Part shown: positions 11,311 to 22,547 of the stretch, one piece after another
Position numbering within the stretch: the stretch's first letter is position 1
Layout: each line of letters opens with the position of its first letter
DNA from: Scolanthus callimorphus
Taxonomy: Eukaryota; Cnidaria; Anthozoa; Actiniaria; Edwardsiidae
DNA: 64,000 nt
Reading direction: 5' to 3'
NCBI GenBank assembly: GCA_033964015.1
Contig: CM066922.1
Location: 23,794,507 to 23,858,506, forward strand
The notes under the pieces: generated by a model
Seen by the model: only the letters and a program-made list of their open reading frames with translations
Databases searched by the model: none
Told to the model about the DNA's origin: nothing
Position numbers and translations under genes: made by a program

Positions 11311-11530
11311 TACTACCATTTTTCATCCATCCATGAAGAGTGATGATTTTTCAATTTACTTTTCAAAGGTGCACATTTTGTCAAAAGTAGTCAAACTTTT
11401 CGCTCTCTCATTGTCTGAAAAATAACGGTCAAAACTGCAGCCATCAGTGAAGGAGAAACATGACACATGCACACTTGAAAAGTAAACCTTGAAAAAATGT
11501 CACACTTCATGGATGGATCACATGGTAGTA
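11311..11530. mobile_element. 220-bp MITE with about 60-bp inverted arms
   Basis: The left arm starts TACTACCAT and includes ATCCATCCATGAAG and TTACTTTTCAA; the right arm (11471-11530) is its complement, ending ATGGTAGTA. AATG flanks both sides, a possible 4-bp target duplication. No coding capacity. Confidence 0.7.
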
Positions 11531-11774
11531 AATGCATTAAAGTGATTCTGGATGGAAGAGCTCGTGGTGGTGGTGGTGGGGGAAGGGGGAGTGTATCCTT
11601 CACTAATCAGCGATGGTTCATGTTTTCTCTAAACGATCCCCTCCCCCCCTTCACACAGACATACACATTGGCATACATATTCTCTGAAGATCCCCCTCAC
11701 TTCAGAGTATTCTCCGCAGTCCATGTACAGTAATACTGTTGATATCATTTTTGACTTGTGCCATACCCCTGCGA

Positions 11775-12075
11775 AATGAAGCTGGGAATTCCTTAGAATT
11801 CTTTAGAATTCTTAAGAAATTCTTAGATTATATGGGAAGGAATTCTTAAGAATTTCTTAGAAAATCTTAGAATTTAGGTGTGAAAGTTCACGGTAAATTG
11901 GAACAAAGTAAACACAGATTTTCAAAGAATTTCTAAGAAATTCCCAAAATTCCCAGACATTGAGAATTTGTTGGAAAAACATCTGATGTGAGAATTGTTA
12001 GAATATGTGAGAAATACTGAGAATATATGAGAAAAATTGAGAATTGCTGAGAAAAATTGAGAACATTTAAGAAAA
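11775..12075. repeat. Degenerate AGAATTCTTA / GAGAAAAATT repeat tract
   Basis: The first half repeats variants of the self-complementary GAATTCTTAAGAATTTCTTAGAA, the second half repeats TGAGAATT(G/T)(A/C)TGAGAAA. It is low-complexity rather than coding and can form many alternative hairpins. Confidence 0.6.
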
Positions 12076-12497
12076 TTGTTTGATCTCATTGTTAAAGAAA
12101 AATTAATGACTAAAACATTTCAAATTACACAGATTTTACTCAATAAGTATTAGTTTGATATTATGAATTGATGGCATTTATAAAGTAATCAATATATAAT
12201 CAGAAATTCTGATGGCAGCTCCCTTGTGCTTGTTCATCTTTTAGCTGTTTAGAGAATGAGTGATATTACATAAGAAATTAGAATGAAACAAAAATATCCC
12301 CCTCTCGTTCACTTTTCTCTCTAGTCCAGACAGTTTTAGATGATGACTACATTAATGAAATATTTTAAAGAAATATGGTGGGAAGATGCGTGGTTATTGC
12401 AGCAAACTTATATATTAATGTTGATTAATGTCAAAGAGGAAAGAAGTACCTAGTTCTTATAAAGGATTTAAACCATAAAAACTTGTTCCCTTTATTC
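12076..12497. other. AT-rich intergenic, nothing recognised
   Basis: No ORF, inverted repeat or RNA motif stands out between the degenerate repeat and the LINE tail. Confidence 0.5.
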
Positions 12498-13095
12498 ATA
12501 ATAATAATAATAATAATCTTTAATAGTAACATCCTCAAAAGGTTTTTCGGAAACTATTTACAAATGGTAAAATCTAGGAATTGCAATTAAATATAAGTAT
12601 TTGATAAATTCATTGGAATGTCTGCCTCAATAGTGAGTCTTTTAAAGCGCGTTTGAACGTTTGTAGTGAGGCGCTTTGTTTGAGCTCGGGATCCAAACTG
12701 TTCCAAATAATAGTTCCTCTGTACGAAAAGGTGCGCTGTCCTGCAGCCGTTCTGTACAGCGGAATCTGAAGAGAATTTCGCGTGCGCGTATGCCTTGTAT
12801 GAATATTTGAGCGTTTGATGAATTTGTTTGTAAGGTATTCAGGCGCAAGGCCGTTTTGACACTTGAAAGTCAGAATGGAGTCTCTATAGAGTAATTGTTC
12901 TTTAACAGGAAGCCAGTTTAACTCTCGAAGTAAAGGTGTTACGTGATCGAACTTTCTAGAATCTGTTACGATCTTACTGGCGAAATTTTGGATGGATTGT
13001 ATTCTATCTATATTCTGGAGTGTAGTGTTTGACCATACAGTCGAACAGTAAAGCATCTTACTAAAAACTAATGAAGTTATTAACAGCTCTAGTGT
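12498..13095 (-). mobile_element. LINE 3' end, 5'-truncated, minus strand
   Basis: On the minus strand, an open frame (about 13085 down to 12610, ATG at 13056) encodes the C-terminal part of a CR1/L2-type reverse transcriptase: KFDHVTPLLRELNWLPV, then FKCQNGLAPEYL and IIWNSLDPELK. These align with the same motifs in the LINE at 887-3601. Downstream, (TTA)n at about 12498-12524 is the 3' microsatellite tail. The catalytic domain is absent, so this is a dead fragment. Confidence 0.85.
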
Positions 13096-13237
13096 CTCCT
13101 TGTCGAAACTTCTCCTGACTCTGTTTATTCATGGCTAATGCTTTATTTCATCATTTTGTGTCCCACAAAGTCATTTTCGGTCCTGAGCAAGCTAAAGGTC
13201 GTGGACTGAGAGTTCGTACTAAACGATTGAAGATCAC

Positions 13238-13609
13238 AGGCAGCCCAAGCTGACGATGCGAATCTTAAAGTGAATATTTAACTGAACGAATACACGAGTG
13301 AGTCTATCGTCACTCGCTAGCGCACGCGGCTCTTTCGAGCTCGCTTCGCTCGCCTAATAATGGACTCTAAATCAAAAACAGTCAACACAGGACGCAAAAG
13401 AATACACACACTCAAGGAACTAGAGGTATGTGAAGTACAACAACAACAAACAAGCGGAGGAGGCAGTCTGGGAACGAGATTGAACAAATTTATAGTTGAT
13501 CGAGCGACCTCCAAACATTCTAACTGTTCAGCTATTACGAATCCAATATTTTACTACATTATGTTCAGCTCAGTTGTTCAGTCTAAGATTCGCATCGCTT
13601 GGGCTGCCC
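13238..13609. repeat. Inverted repeat pair, possible MITE
   Basis: GGCAGCCCAAGC..GATGCGAATCTTA at 13239-13272 is repeated inverted at 13579-13609 (TAAGATTCGCATCGCTTGG). Arms are about 35-45 bp with mismatches. No target duplication identified. Confidence 0.5.
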
Positions 13610-16590
13610 GGCCCGTAAATAGATTTATCAATCCACAGTCCTAGCCTCAAAATAGACACATAGGCCTGAGCAGTCCGTAAAGTATTTACCCACAAGGAAT
13701 TCAAGCCGTACATCTCTTCGCAAACAAATCTTGAGCTGAGCCCTCAGTGAAGCTGCTGACCTGCTGTTATTTCGCATGCGCAGTAAGACAAAATAACCCC
13801 CTCCCCACAGTCAAACTTTGAAATTGAGATTCTGTTGGAAATGTACCGAGGCAGACAACGGAGTTTTATAATTATATTTTAGCTGATCGGAGACACGAGG
13901 AAAGCTGAAAACTTCAACTAATCTTGATCAGCAACTGATCTTTGCATCTAGCACAATTATGACGCTTTGTATTCTCCCGGGGTCGCGTTTTAACTCACTG
14001 AATATTCCTGAGATGTTTTCGCAAGATGACGCCATGGGATTCGAGAGAGGAAATTTTGACGTCTCATTCCTCGAAAACTGAACCTAGTACCACGCTCGAA
14101 CTTTCGTATACCTTCAATTACCCTAAGAGGATTCAAGAAAAAGTGGAAAGTCTTTTGGAATTTGTGTCAAAGTTCTTTAACTTATTTATTTTCTTCGAGC
14201 GGTCGTTTCTGAAAAAATTCCTGTGTGAAATCATTCATTCGGTGTTCTTCGCTGATCGGAGGCCCGTCGAAAGCAGTAGAAAGTCGCATGGAATGCTGCG
14301 AGGTGTGGAAGATAGGAATTAGCCAAGAAAAAGCACCACGGAAGTGTATTCTGCAGAAATTCTTGTTTAGTGCTTGCCATCTTGAAATTGACAATGTTGT
14401 AGCAATAATTATTCAGGTCAAAATTAAATACTTTTTGTGGAAAAACTGAACCTAGTACCATGACGAGAGTCGGCACATACATTCTACCGTCTACATTCAT
14501 TCGTATCGACGTGGAGTGGTTCTTGGAATTTGTGTCCAACATACTGAAAAAAATCATTCAAATAAGTATTCTTCCTACTACAGTGCAGCAATGTCATTTG
14601 CAATTACACTCCAAAAAAATCATTCAGAGATCTTCGCTGATCCGTGACTCGATTTAAGGTAATTCCCCTAAAATAAAACTTGTCGTATAATTTTTTTCTT
14701 AATTTGTCTATTTACTATTTAGTATATAAGGAATGAAAATATGAAATAAAAAGAGGGGGTGCCCATGCTCGTTTAGAAACTGTGATGGCGCAAACATACC
14801 CCATTTTTAGTGCCTGAGGGCTATTTTGTGAAGGAATACGTGAAACAAGAAAATTGTGATAAAACGCTCACTAATGAAGCAATCCAGTTCGCTTGCAAGT
14901 TTGAACATAACTGTTGGATGCTTCACTACCTAGGACGAACATTGGAATGTTTAATTTTCTATGTATGTTGACGCTACTCTGGAAAATGTGCAAAAATGTG
15001 CGCACCGCTCGTGATAATTTGAGAGTCTTTGGTGTCTCATTTGGGGCTTTTTATGACGATAGCTCAAAAACTTGTCGTGGAAATTTCTTTAAACTTTTTT
15101 ATAACAGGGGAATGATAGTTTTATCAAAATGGTAAAATAAAAAATGGGGGTGCCCAATCTTGTTTTCGCGCAATATCCCAAAAAGCGACTTTTTCTTGGT
15201 GTTTCTCGCTCAAATGGGGATATTTAGCTTGCGCGCGCGCGCTCGATTGCGTCATTTTCGAACAAATTGATCGCGCGTCCATGCGCAGAACAGCGTGCGC
15301 CGTGCAAAACAGGGGAATAACCTTAACAGATTTAAAGCAGTGGAAACTGAAAGTGGTCTTGAATAGAATGCTACGAGGACTTTGACGCATTGGAGATATG
15401 AAACATTTGAATTTTTCAAGGAAAAGCATATCGAGATTTCAAGTATTCTTCGCTTGCCAACTTGAAATTAACAATGCATTGCAAGTAATTATTCAGGTGA
15501 AAGTTAAATATTTTGTTGTGGAAAAACTGCACGAAGTACCATGACGAGAGTCAGCACAGATATTCTGCTATCCACATTCGTTCGTATCGTCGTAGAGTGG
15601 TTCTTGGAATTTATGTCCAACATACTGAATATGAACGAGAAACATCAATAGAAGTATATGACCGGAAATGGCTAGAGTCTAATTAGTAGCAATTGCTTTT
15701 CGAGTTAGGTTCCTAGTATAGCCAGCGCCATAGCGAAGCAGATTTAGGGAAGATTATAACATAAAAACATAGCACTATAAAAACATAGCACTGATGTAAA
15801 CGGATTGATTTGCAATAAAAAAGTTTCATAGCTGGATGGCTTGCGAAGTTATTGTCACCAGCGGTGATGAAGTCATTGCCTGGAGTGCTGGCACTTGAAA
15901 GGTTCAAAGTATTCTCAACTTTGTGTGTTTCCGACATTACGTAAGCCGCATTTTCAGTTGATTAGCTTAGAAAAATCCAAGAAATCGCCTCTAGTCTTGG
16001 CCGCAATAAATTTGTACAAGCGCAGTTTGCACCAAGCGTAATTATAGCCATATTATCCGCTCTATCACAAAAATGTTCAGAAACTTCTAGCTATAAAGAG
16101 TGCGCACATCAGAAAATCGCGGACTTTCTGAAAACATACACAATATTTTCTTTTATATTAATACAAATCAAGAGAAAATGAATCATTTTCTCTTGTTCAA
16201 ATATGCTATTATCGCTTCGGAATCATTCACTCGATGTGTTATCTGAATCGTAAACACTATTCGAATTCTCGCTTCGCATCGAAAAGATCACGCAATTTGG
16301 AATTTGACTGCAGCGTTTACACAAATGTCAGCTGTACATATTGATTTTACAATGTGGGCTCATGAATAAATTCCAGCGCGCGCATATATTTAGGCAGGAT
16401 ACGAGTCCGCACAGTTTTGCTCGTTTCGATTAGATTTCCGCTCGAATTCCTTGTGTACCGACTGAACACGACTGCAACTTCAGGCAAAACAAACCGACGA
16501 AGGCAAACCGAGTTAGTGAGAAGCCGCCGTGTCGTTGTTTAGACAAACAGATTCTAGTTTTTTAATGCGAATCTTGCACTTTCAGATTAT
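13610..16590. other. Intergenic with a diverged direct duplication
   Basis: Two blocks about 1.08 kb apart (roughly 14370-14560 and 15450-15635) share a stretch of about 190 bp including TACCATGACGAGAGTC, GGTTCTTGGAATTT and TGTCCAACATACTGAA. Differences are mostly substitutions, so this is an old duplication unlike the near-identical copies elsewhere in the window. No coding region supported; 15231-15245 is an alternating GC run. Confidence 0.55.
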
Positions 16591-16645
16591 AGCGGAGCTC
16601 CTTGCGGCGGCCGAAGGCCGCCGCAGAGCGGAGCACCATACCTAA
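16591..16645. repeat. GC-rich hairpin, GGAGCACC family, copy 1
   Basis: AGCGGAGCTCCTTGCGGCGG then CCGAAGGCCG and CCGCAGAGCGGAGCACC fold into a strong hairpin. The end GGAGCACCATACCTAAG is shared, inverted, with 49029-49080, so this is a dispersed element rather than a chance palindrome. Confidence 0.65.
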
Positions 16646-16784
16646 GAAAACAGCGTCAAAATAAAGGCAGATAACTGTAAATACAGCAACTCGTAGTATT
16701 GGGTAATCTGTGGAAAGTGCTAGGGGTCGATCCGAATTTTGGACGTCTTGGCAAGTCCCGGATGTGTAACGTGGCCGTGATCGC

Positions 16785-16813
16785 TGACGTCACAATAGCT
16801 CAATGTGACGTCA
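16785..16813. promoter_or_regulatory. Two CRE-like TGACGTCA palindromes
   Basis: Perfect TGACGTCA octamers at 16785-16792 and 16806-16813, start to start 21 bp, i.e. about two helical turns. That is the CREB/ATF consensus. They lie 150-180 bp before the exon-like segment at 16965. Promoter function is inferred from sequence alone. Confidence 0.35.
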
Positions 16814-16964
16814 AGCATGCTCAGCTAACAGGGGGAGGGTACGTCGCGTTGTCAAGGGAAGGGGGGGTTGTTGAAATTTAACGTGCGTGAAAATTTGTCG
16901 GCTTGCTCCTGAAATTCTCTCCCAGTCGGAGTTTCAAGGACTAGAAGAAAAGACAACTAACTGG

Positions 16965-17111
16965 AGTACCATGCTATAAATAATTATGCCACAAAGGATA
17001 AACAACGTGAAGGGAAAGCCGTCGAATACAAACAAACATGGGTCGTATTATCAGAAAAGCAGAAAGAAACGCCAAAACTGAAGCACCAGAGCTAGAAGCA
17101 GCGACCGGGAA
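16965..17111 (+). pseudogene. Exon-like segment, first copy, cut off by the tandem array
   Basis: 16971-17111 duplicates 22378-22518. Relative to the downstream copy it has single-base differences (an extra A near 16983, one fewer A in the run near 17077) that change the frame. A possible acceptor CTGGAG lies just before 16967. The encoded protein is charged and lysine-rich; not recognised. Confidence 0.35.
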
Positions 17112-20100
17112 GCGGCGGACAAAAGTATCGTAAACACCCGTTCCCCTTCCAATGTTGGAGCATGCCAATTTGAATTGAACGCTGCGCGCACCAAACAACA
17201 TTGAACAGGGGAGCGGGGAACAGCCTGGATAGCAAGTGTTTACTTCTTTTTGGCCCCCATTGTCTGAGCTGAAATCGATACCTGGCATTCGTCAAAATGA
17301 CAGTTTAGTCAAGGATAACGTGACCTAATAGTGTCGCGCAAGAGCCGGATTTTTCGTCATTACGCGATACATTTTTGCTCAAAATTTCGCTAACATAGGC
17401 AAAAGTTACGGACTTGAGTCTCATAATGAAAGCACGATAAATTTAGGCAACTTATAGAGGAGAAAAATAAAACGGATTATCTGAAGAACGAGCTCTGTGC
17501 TATGATTTCACGATAGAAGGATCAAGCAAAGTTAACGGTACTTGACAAAGGAGCGCAATAGGCTAAGATCGGTGTGTGTTTTGAAGATTTGGCCGATTTA
17601 ATTAAGAGAATGTAGTAATACTCGAAACTGAAATCTATAAAGTTTGTTAAAGTCTTAGGACAAATTGTACAAATAATAGGACGAAAGGAAAGCCAATCAG
17701 ACTCAAAATCACTAGCGTTTAACAGCGAAGTTTTCTGGAAGTTCAGTTACAAAAAAATCAAAGGCTATCAGTTTAGTTATTGTAATGGGAAACATCTCAC
17801 GGAAGCAAGAATAATGTTCAAAAGCGAGGTTTCTGAGATGTCAAAAGCAATGACAAGAAATTAACTCGATGCTTTTTCCATGCGCAACTATCTCGGGCCT
17901 TCAACCGACGCCAATATGCAAATACATGGTCAAGCAAACACCGCCACATTACACTTGACCGAGTTAACCATTCATTTAAACTCTCCAAAATATCTTCGTT
18001 TTATCCACATTTTAAAGTTATAGCTTTTGAAATGTCTAGCAATCTAGCGCTATATTCGACACACAGGTTAGAATTTTGTTTACCTTTGAGCATGCAAGGA
18101 AAATATTACGGTTAAGTTGAATGGTTAAGCTGCTCAGAATGAATAAAAGAGAAGTATGAGTCTCTTTATATATTGTCGCTAATGGTTTACCACACTTTTT
18201 ACTTCATTAAAACTGTATTTTTCTCTCGCCTGTTTGCTTGAGAAGACATAAAGTAGTGTTAGTGAAGATATAGTGATATTTTTATGCTAGTTTGAAATTA
18301 ATTATCCCGGAGAACCAAGCTTTCTGATGGTTAAGTCAAATGGCGGCAACTTAACCATTTACCAATGGCACGTGGCCCTGTACCACACAGAGTGATGTAT
18401 CTCGTTAAGAAGCAAACAAACAAACAGTAAACTTCCGCCGTGCTGCGGCTTGAGAATCGTAAACTCTCCCTTTTATCTAGAATTTCGTGGTTAAAACTAG
18501 CTGTAACATTTTTTGCTTTTAATAGCTTCGCAGTTGGCGCAAACTATCAGCTGATACACCCCGCGCAAAGCGATGACATTGACAGAAAAGATCAAGCGAA
18601 ATATTTTAAGAATCGACCAGAAGCATTTAAAAAACTGTTCTGTATGTTCTGAATATATGAAAGCACTCGTTTAGAAATAAATTTTCTCCTAAACACCATT
18701 TTTTGTAAACTTTAGGGGCAACAAATAAGCCCTCGTTTTGCGTATGATTTCAGACAGTCGCGTATTATTTTTCGAAGTGCCTAAAGTAGGCTAGTGCGCA
18801 TGCGTTACTTCACTCAGACAGCGGCGGACAAAAGTATCGTAAACACCCCGTTCCCCCTTCCATGTTGGAGCATGCCAATTTGAATTGAACGCTGCGCGCA
18901 CCAAACAACATTGAACAGGGAGCGGGGAACAGCCTGGATAGCAAGTGTTTACTTCTTTTTGGCCCCCATTGTCTGAGCTGAAATCGATACTGGCATTCGT
19001 CAAAATGACAGTTTAGTCAAGGATAACGTGACCTAATAGTGTCGCGCAAGAGCCGATTTTTCGTCATTACGCGATACATTTTTGCTCAAAATTTCGCTAA
19101 CATAGGCAAAAGTTACGGACTTGAGTCTCATAATGAAAGCACGATAAATTTAGGCAACTTATAGAGGAGAAAAATAAACGGATTATCTGAAGAACGAGCT
19201 CTGTGCTATGATTTCACGATAGAAGGATCAAGCAAAGTTAACGGTACTTGACAAAGGAGCGCAATAGGCTAAGATCGGTGTGTGTTTTGAAGATTTGGCC
19301 GATTTAATTAAGAGAATGTGTAATACTCGAAACTGAAATCTATAAAGTATTGTTAAAGTCTTAGGACAAATTGTACAAATATAGGACGAAAGGAAAGCCA
19401 TCAGACTCAAATCACTAGCGAGTTAACAGCGAAGTTTTCTGAAGTTCAGTTACAAAAAAATCAAAGCTATCAGTTTAGTTATTGTAATGGGAACATCTCA
19501 CGGAAGCAAGAATAATGTTCAAAAGCGAGGTTTCTGAGATGTCAAAAGCAATGACAAGAAATTTAACTCGATGCTTTTTCCATGCGCAACTATCTCGGGC
19601 CTTCACCGACGCCAAATATGCAAATACATGGTCAAGCAAACACCGCCACATTACACTTGACCGAGTTAACCATTCATTTAAACTCTCCAAAATATCTTCG
19701 TTTTATCCACATTTTAAAGTTTAGCTTTTGAAATGTCTAGCAATCTAGCGCTATATTCGACACACAGGGTTAGAATTTTGTTTACCTTTGAGCATGCAAG
19801 GAAAATATTACGGTTAAGTTGAATGGTTAAGCTGCTCAGATGAATAAAAGAGAAGTATGAGTCTCTTTATATATTGTCGCTAATGGTTTACCACACTTTT
19901 TACTTCATTAAAACTGTATTTTTCTCTCGCCTGTTTGCTTGAGAAGACATAAAGTAGTGTTAGTGAAGATATAGTGATATTTTTATGCTAGTTTGAAATT
20001 AATTATCCCGGAGAACCAAGCTTTTCTGATGGTTAAGTCAAATGGCGGCAACTTACCATTTACCAATGGCACGTGGCCCTGTACCACACAGAGTGATGTA

Positions 20101-22377
20101 TCTCGTTAGAAGCAAACAAACAAACAAGTAAAACTTCCGCCGTGCTGCGGCTTGAGAATCGTAAACTCTCCCTTTTATCTAGAATTTCGTGGTTAAAACT
20201 AGCTGTAACATTTTTGCTTTTAATAGCTTCGCAGTTGGCGCAAACTATCAGCTGATACACCCCGCGCAAAGCGATGACATTGACAGAAAAGATCAAGCGA
20301 AATATTTTAAGAATCGACCAGAAGCTTTAAAAAACTGTTCTGTATGTTCTGAATAATATGAAAGCACTCGTTTAGAATAAATTTTCTCCTAAACACCATT
20401 TTTTGTAAAACTTTAGGGGCAACAAATAAGCCCTCGTTTGCGTATGATTTCAGACAGTCGCGTATTATTTTTCGAAGTGCCTAAAGTAGCTAGTGCGCAT
20501 GCGTTACTTCACTCAGACAGCGGCGGACAAAAGTATCGTAAACACCCCGTTCCCCCTTCCAATGTTGGAGCATGCCAATTTGAATTGAACGCTGCGCGCA
20601 CCAAACAACATTGAACAGGGGAGCGGGGAACAGCCTGGATAGCAAGTGTTTACTTCTTTTTGGCCCCCATTGTCTGAGCTGAAATCGATACCTGGCATTC
20701 GTCAAAATGACAGTTTAGTCAAGGATAACGTGACCTAATAGTGTCGCGCAAGAGCCGGATTTTTCGTCATTACGCGATACATTTTTGCTCAAAATTTCGC
20801 TAACATAGGCAAAAGTTACGGACTTGAGTCTCATAATGAAAGCACGATAAATTTAGGCAACTTATAGAGGAGAAAAATAAAACGGATTATCTGAAGAACG
20901 AGCTCTGTGCTATGATTTCACGATAGAAGGATCAAGCAAAGTTAACGGTACTTGACAAAGGAGCGCAATAGGCTAAGATCGGTGTGTGTTTTGAAGATTT
21001 GCCGATTTAATTAAGAGAATGTAGTAATACTCGAAACTGAAATCTATAAAGTATTGTTAAAGTCTTAGGACAAATTGTACAAATAATAGGACGAAAGGAA
21101 AGCCAATCAGACTCAAAATCACTAGCGAGTTAACAGCGAAGTTTTCTGGAAGTTCAGTTACAAAAAAAATCAAAGGCTATCAGTTTTAGTTATTGTAATG
21201 GGAACATCTCACGGAAGCAAGAATAATGTTCAAAAGCGAGGTTTCTGAGATGTCAAAAGCAATGACAAGAAATTAACTCGATGCTTTTTCATGCGCAACT
21301 ATCTCGGGCCTTCCCGACGCCAAATATGCAAATACATGGTCAAGCAACACCCGCCACATTACACTTGACCGAGTTAACCATTCATTTAAACTCTCCAAAA
21401 TATCTTCGTTTTATCCACATTTTAAAGTTATAGCTTTTTAAATGTCTAGCAATCTAGCGCTATATTCGACACACAGGGTTAGAATTTTGTTTACCTTTGA
21501 GCATGCAAGGAAAATATTACGGTTAAGTTGAAATGTTAAGCTGCTCAGAATGATAAAGAGAAGTATGAGTCTCTTTATATATTGTCGCTAATGGTTTACC
21601 ACACTTTTTACTTCATTAAAACTGTATTTTCTCTCGCCTGTTTGCTTGAGAAGACATAAAGTAGTGTTAGTGAAGATATAGTGATATTTTTATGCTAGTT
21701 TGAAATTAATTATCCCGGAGAACCAGCTTTTCTGATGGTTAAGTCAAATGCGGCAACTTAACCATTTACCAATGGCACGTGGCCCTGTACCACACAGAGT
21801 GATGTATCTCGTTAGAAGCAAACAAACAAACAAGTAAACTTCCGCCGTGCTGCGGCTTGAGAATCGTAAACTCTCCCTTTTATCTAGAATTTCGTGGTTA
21901 AAAACTAGCTGTAACATTTTTTGCTTTTAATAGCTTCGCAGTTGGGCAACTATCAGCTGATACACCCCGCGCAAAGCGATGACATTGACAGAAAAGATCA
22001 AGCGAAATATTTTAAGAATCGACCAGAAGCATTTAAAAAACTGTTCTGTATGTTCTGAATAATATGAAAGCACTCGTTTAGAAATAAATTTCTCTCCTAA
22101 ACACCATTTTTTTAAAACTTTAGGGGCAACAAATAGCCCTCGTTGGCGTATGATTTCAGACAGTCGCGTATTATTTTTCGAAGTGCCTAAAGTAGGCTAG
22201 TGCGCATGCGTTACTTCACTCAGACAGCGGCGGACAAAAGTATCGTAAACACCCCGTTCCCCCTTCCAATGTTGGAGCATGCCAATTTGATTGAACGCTG
22301 CGCGCACCAAACAACATTGAACAGGGGAGCGGGGAACAGCCTGATAGCAAGTGTTTACTTCTTTTTGGCCCCCATTG
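17112..22377. repeat. Tandem array, about 1.7-kb unit, 3.1 copies
   Basis: Units start with GCGGCGGACAAAAGTATCG at 17112, 18821, 20520 and 22227 (lengths 1709, 1699 and 1707, then a 151-bp partial copy). The copies are almost identical and differ mainly by one-base insertions or deletions, often in homopolymers. No conserved ORF: frames open in one unit are broken in the others, for example the 70-codon frame at 18440-18652. The array is bordered by the 141-bp direct duplication 16971-17111 / 22378-22518. No rRNA, histone or snRNA sequence was recognised in the unit. Confidence 0.85.
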
Positions 22378-22547
22378 ATGCTATAAATATTATGCCACAA
22401 AGGATAAACAACGTGAAGGGAAAGCCGTCGAATACAAACAAACATGGGTCGTATTATCAGAAAAGCAGAAAGAAACGCCAAAAACTGAAGCACCAGAGCT
22501 AGAAGCAGCGACCGGGAAAAAGCCGGGCAAATCAGAGCAGAAAGAAG
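22378..22547 (+). CDS. Exon-like segment, second copy, unknown product
   Basis: One frame is open from about 22379 to a good donor (GAAG|GTAACC at 22547/22548) and encodes a charged, lysine/glutamate-rich stretch of about 56 residues (motifs YYATKDKQREG, YKQTWVVLSEK, KKPGKSEQKE). A possible following exon after GTAAAACAG (about 22686) keeps the frame for some 24 codons to a stop. The product is not recognised. The upstream exon edge is lost because the tandem array now precedes it. Confidence 0.35.

Noticed and set aside
13360..13644. 94-codon frame within an inverted repeat region
   Set aside because: Lies between the arms of a probable MITE and shows no domain.
17565..17605. GGCTAAGATC inside the 1.7-kb unit resembles the start of U2 snRNA
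   Set aside because: Only ten bases agree; the flanking sequence has none of the U2 branch-recognition or Sm-site sequence.
18440..18652. 70-codon frame in the tandem unit with a signal-peptide-like hydrophobic stretch
   Set aside because: The frame is shifted in the other units and the sequence has no other support.
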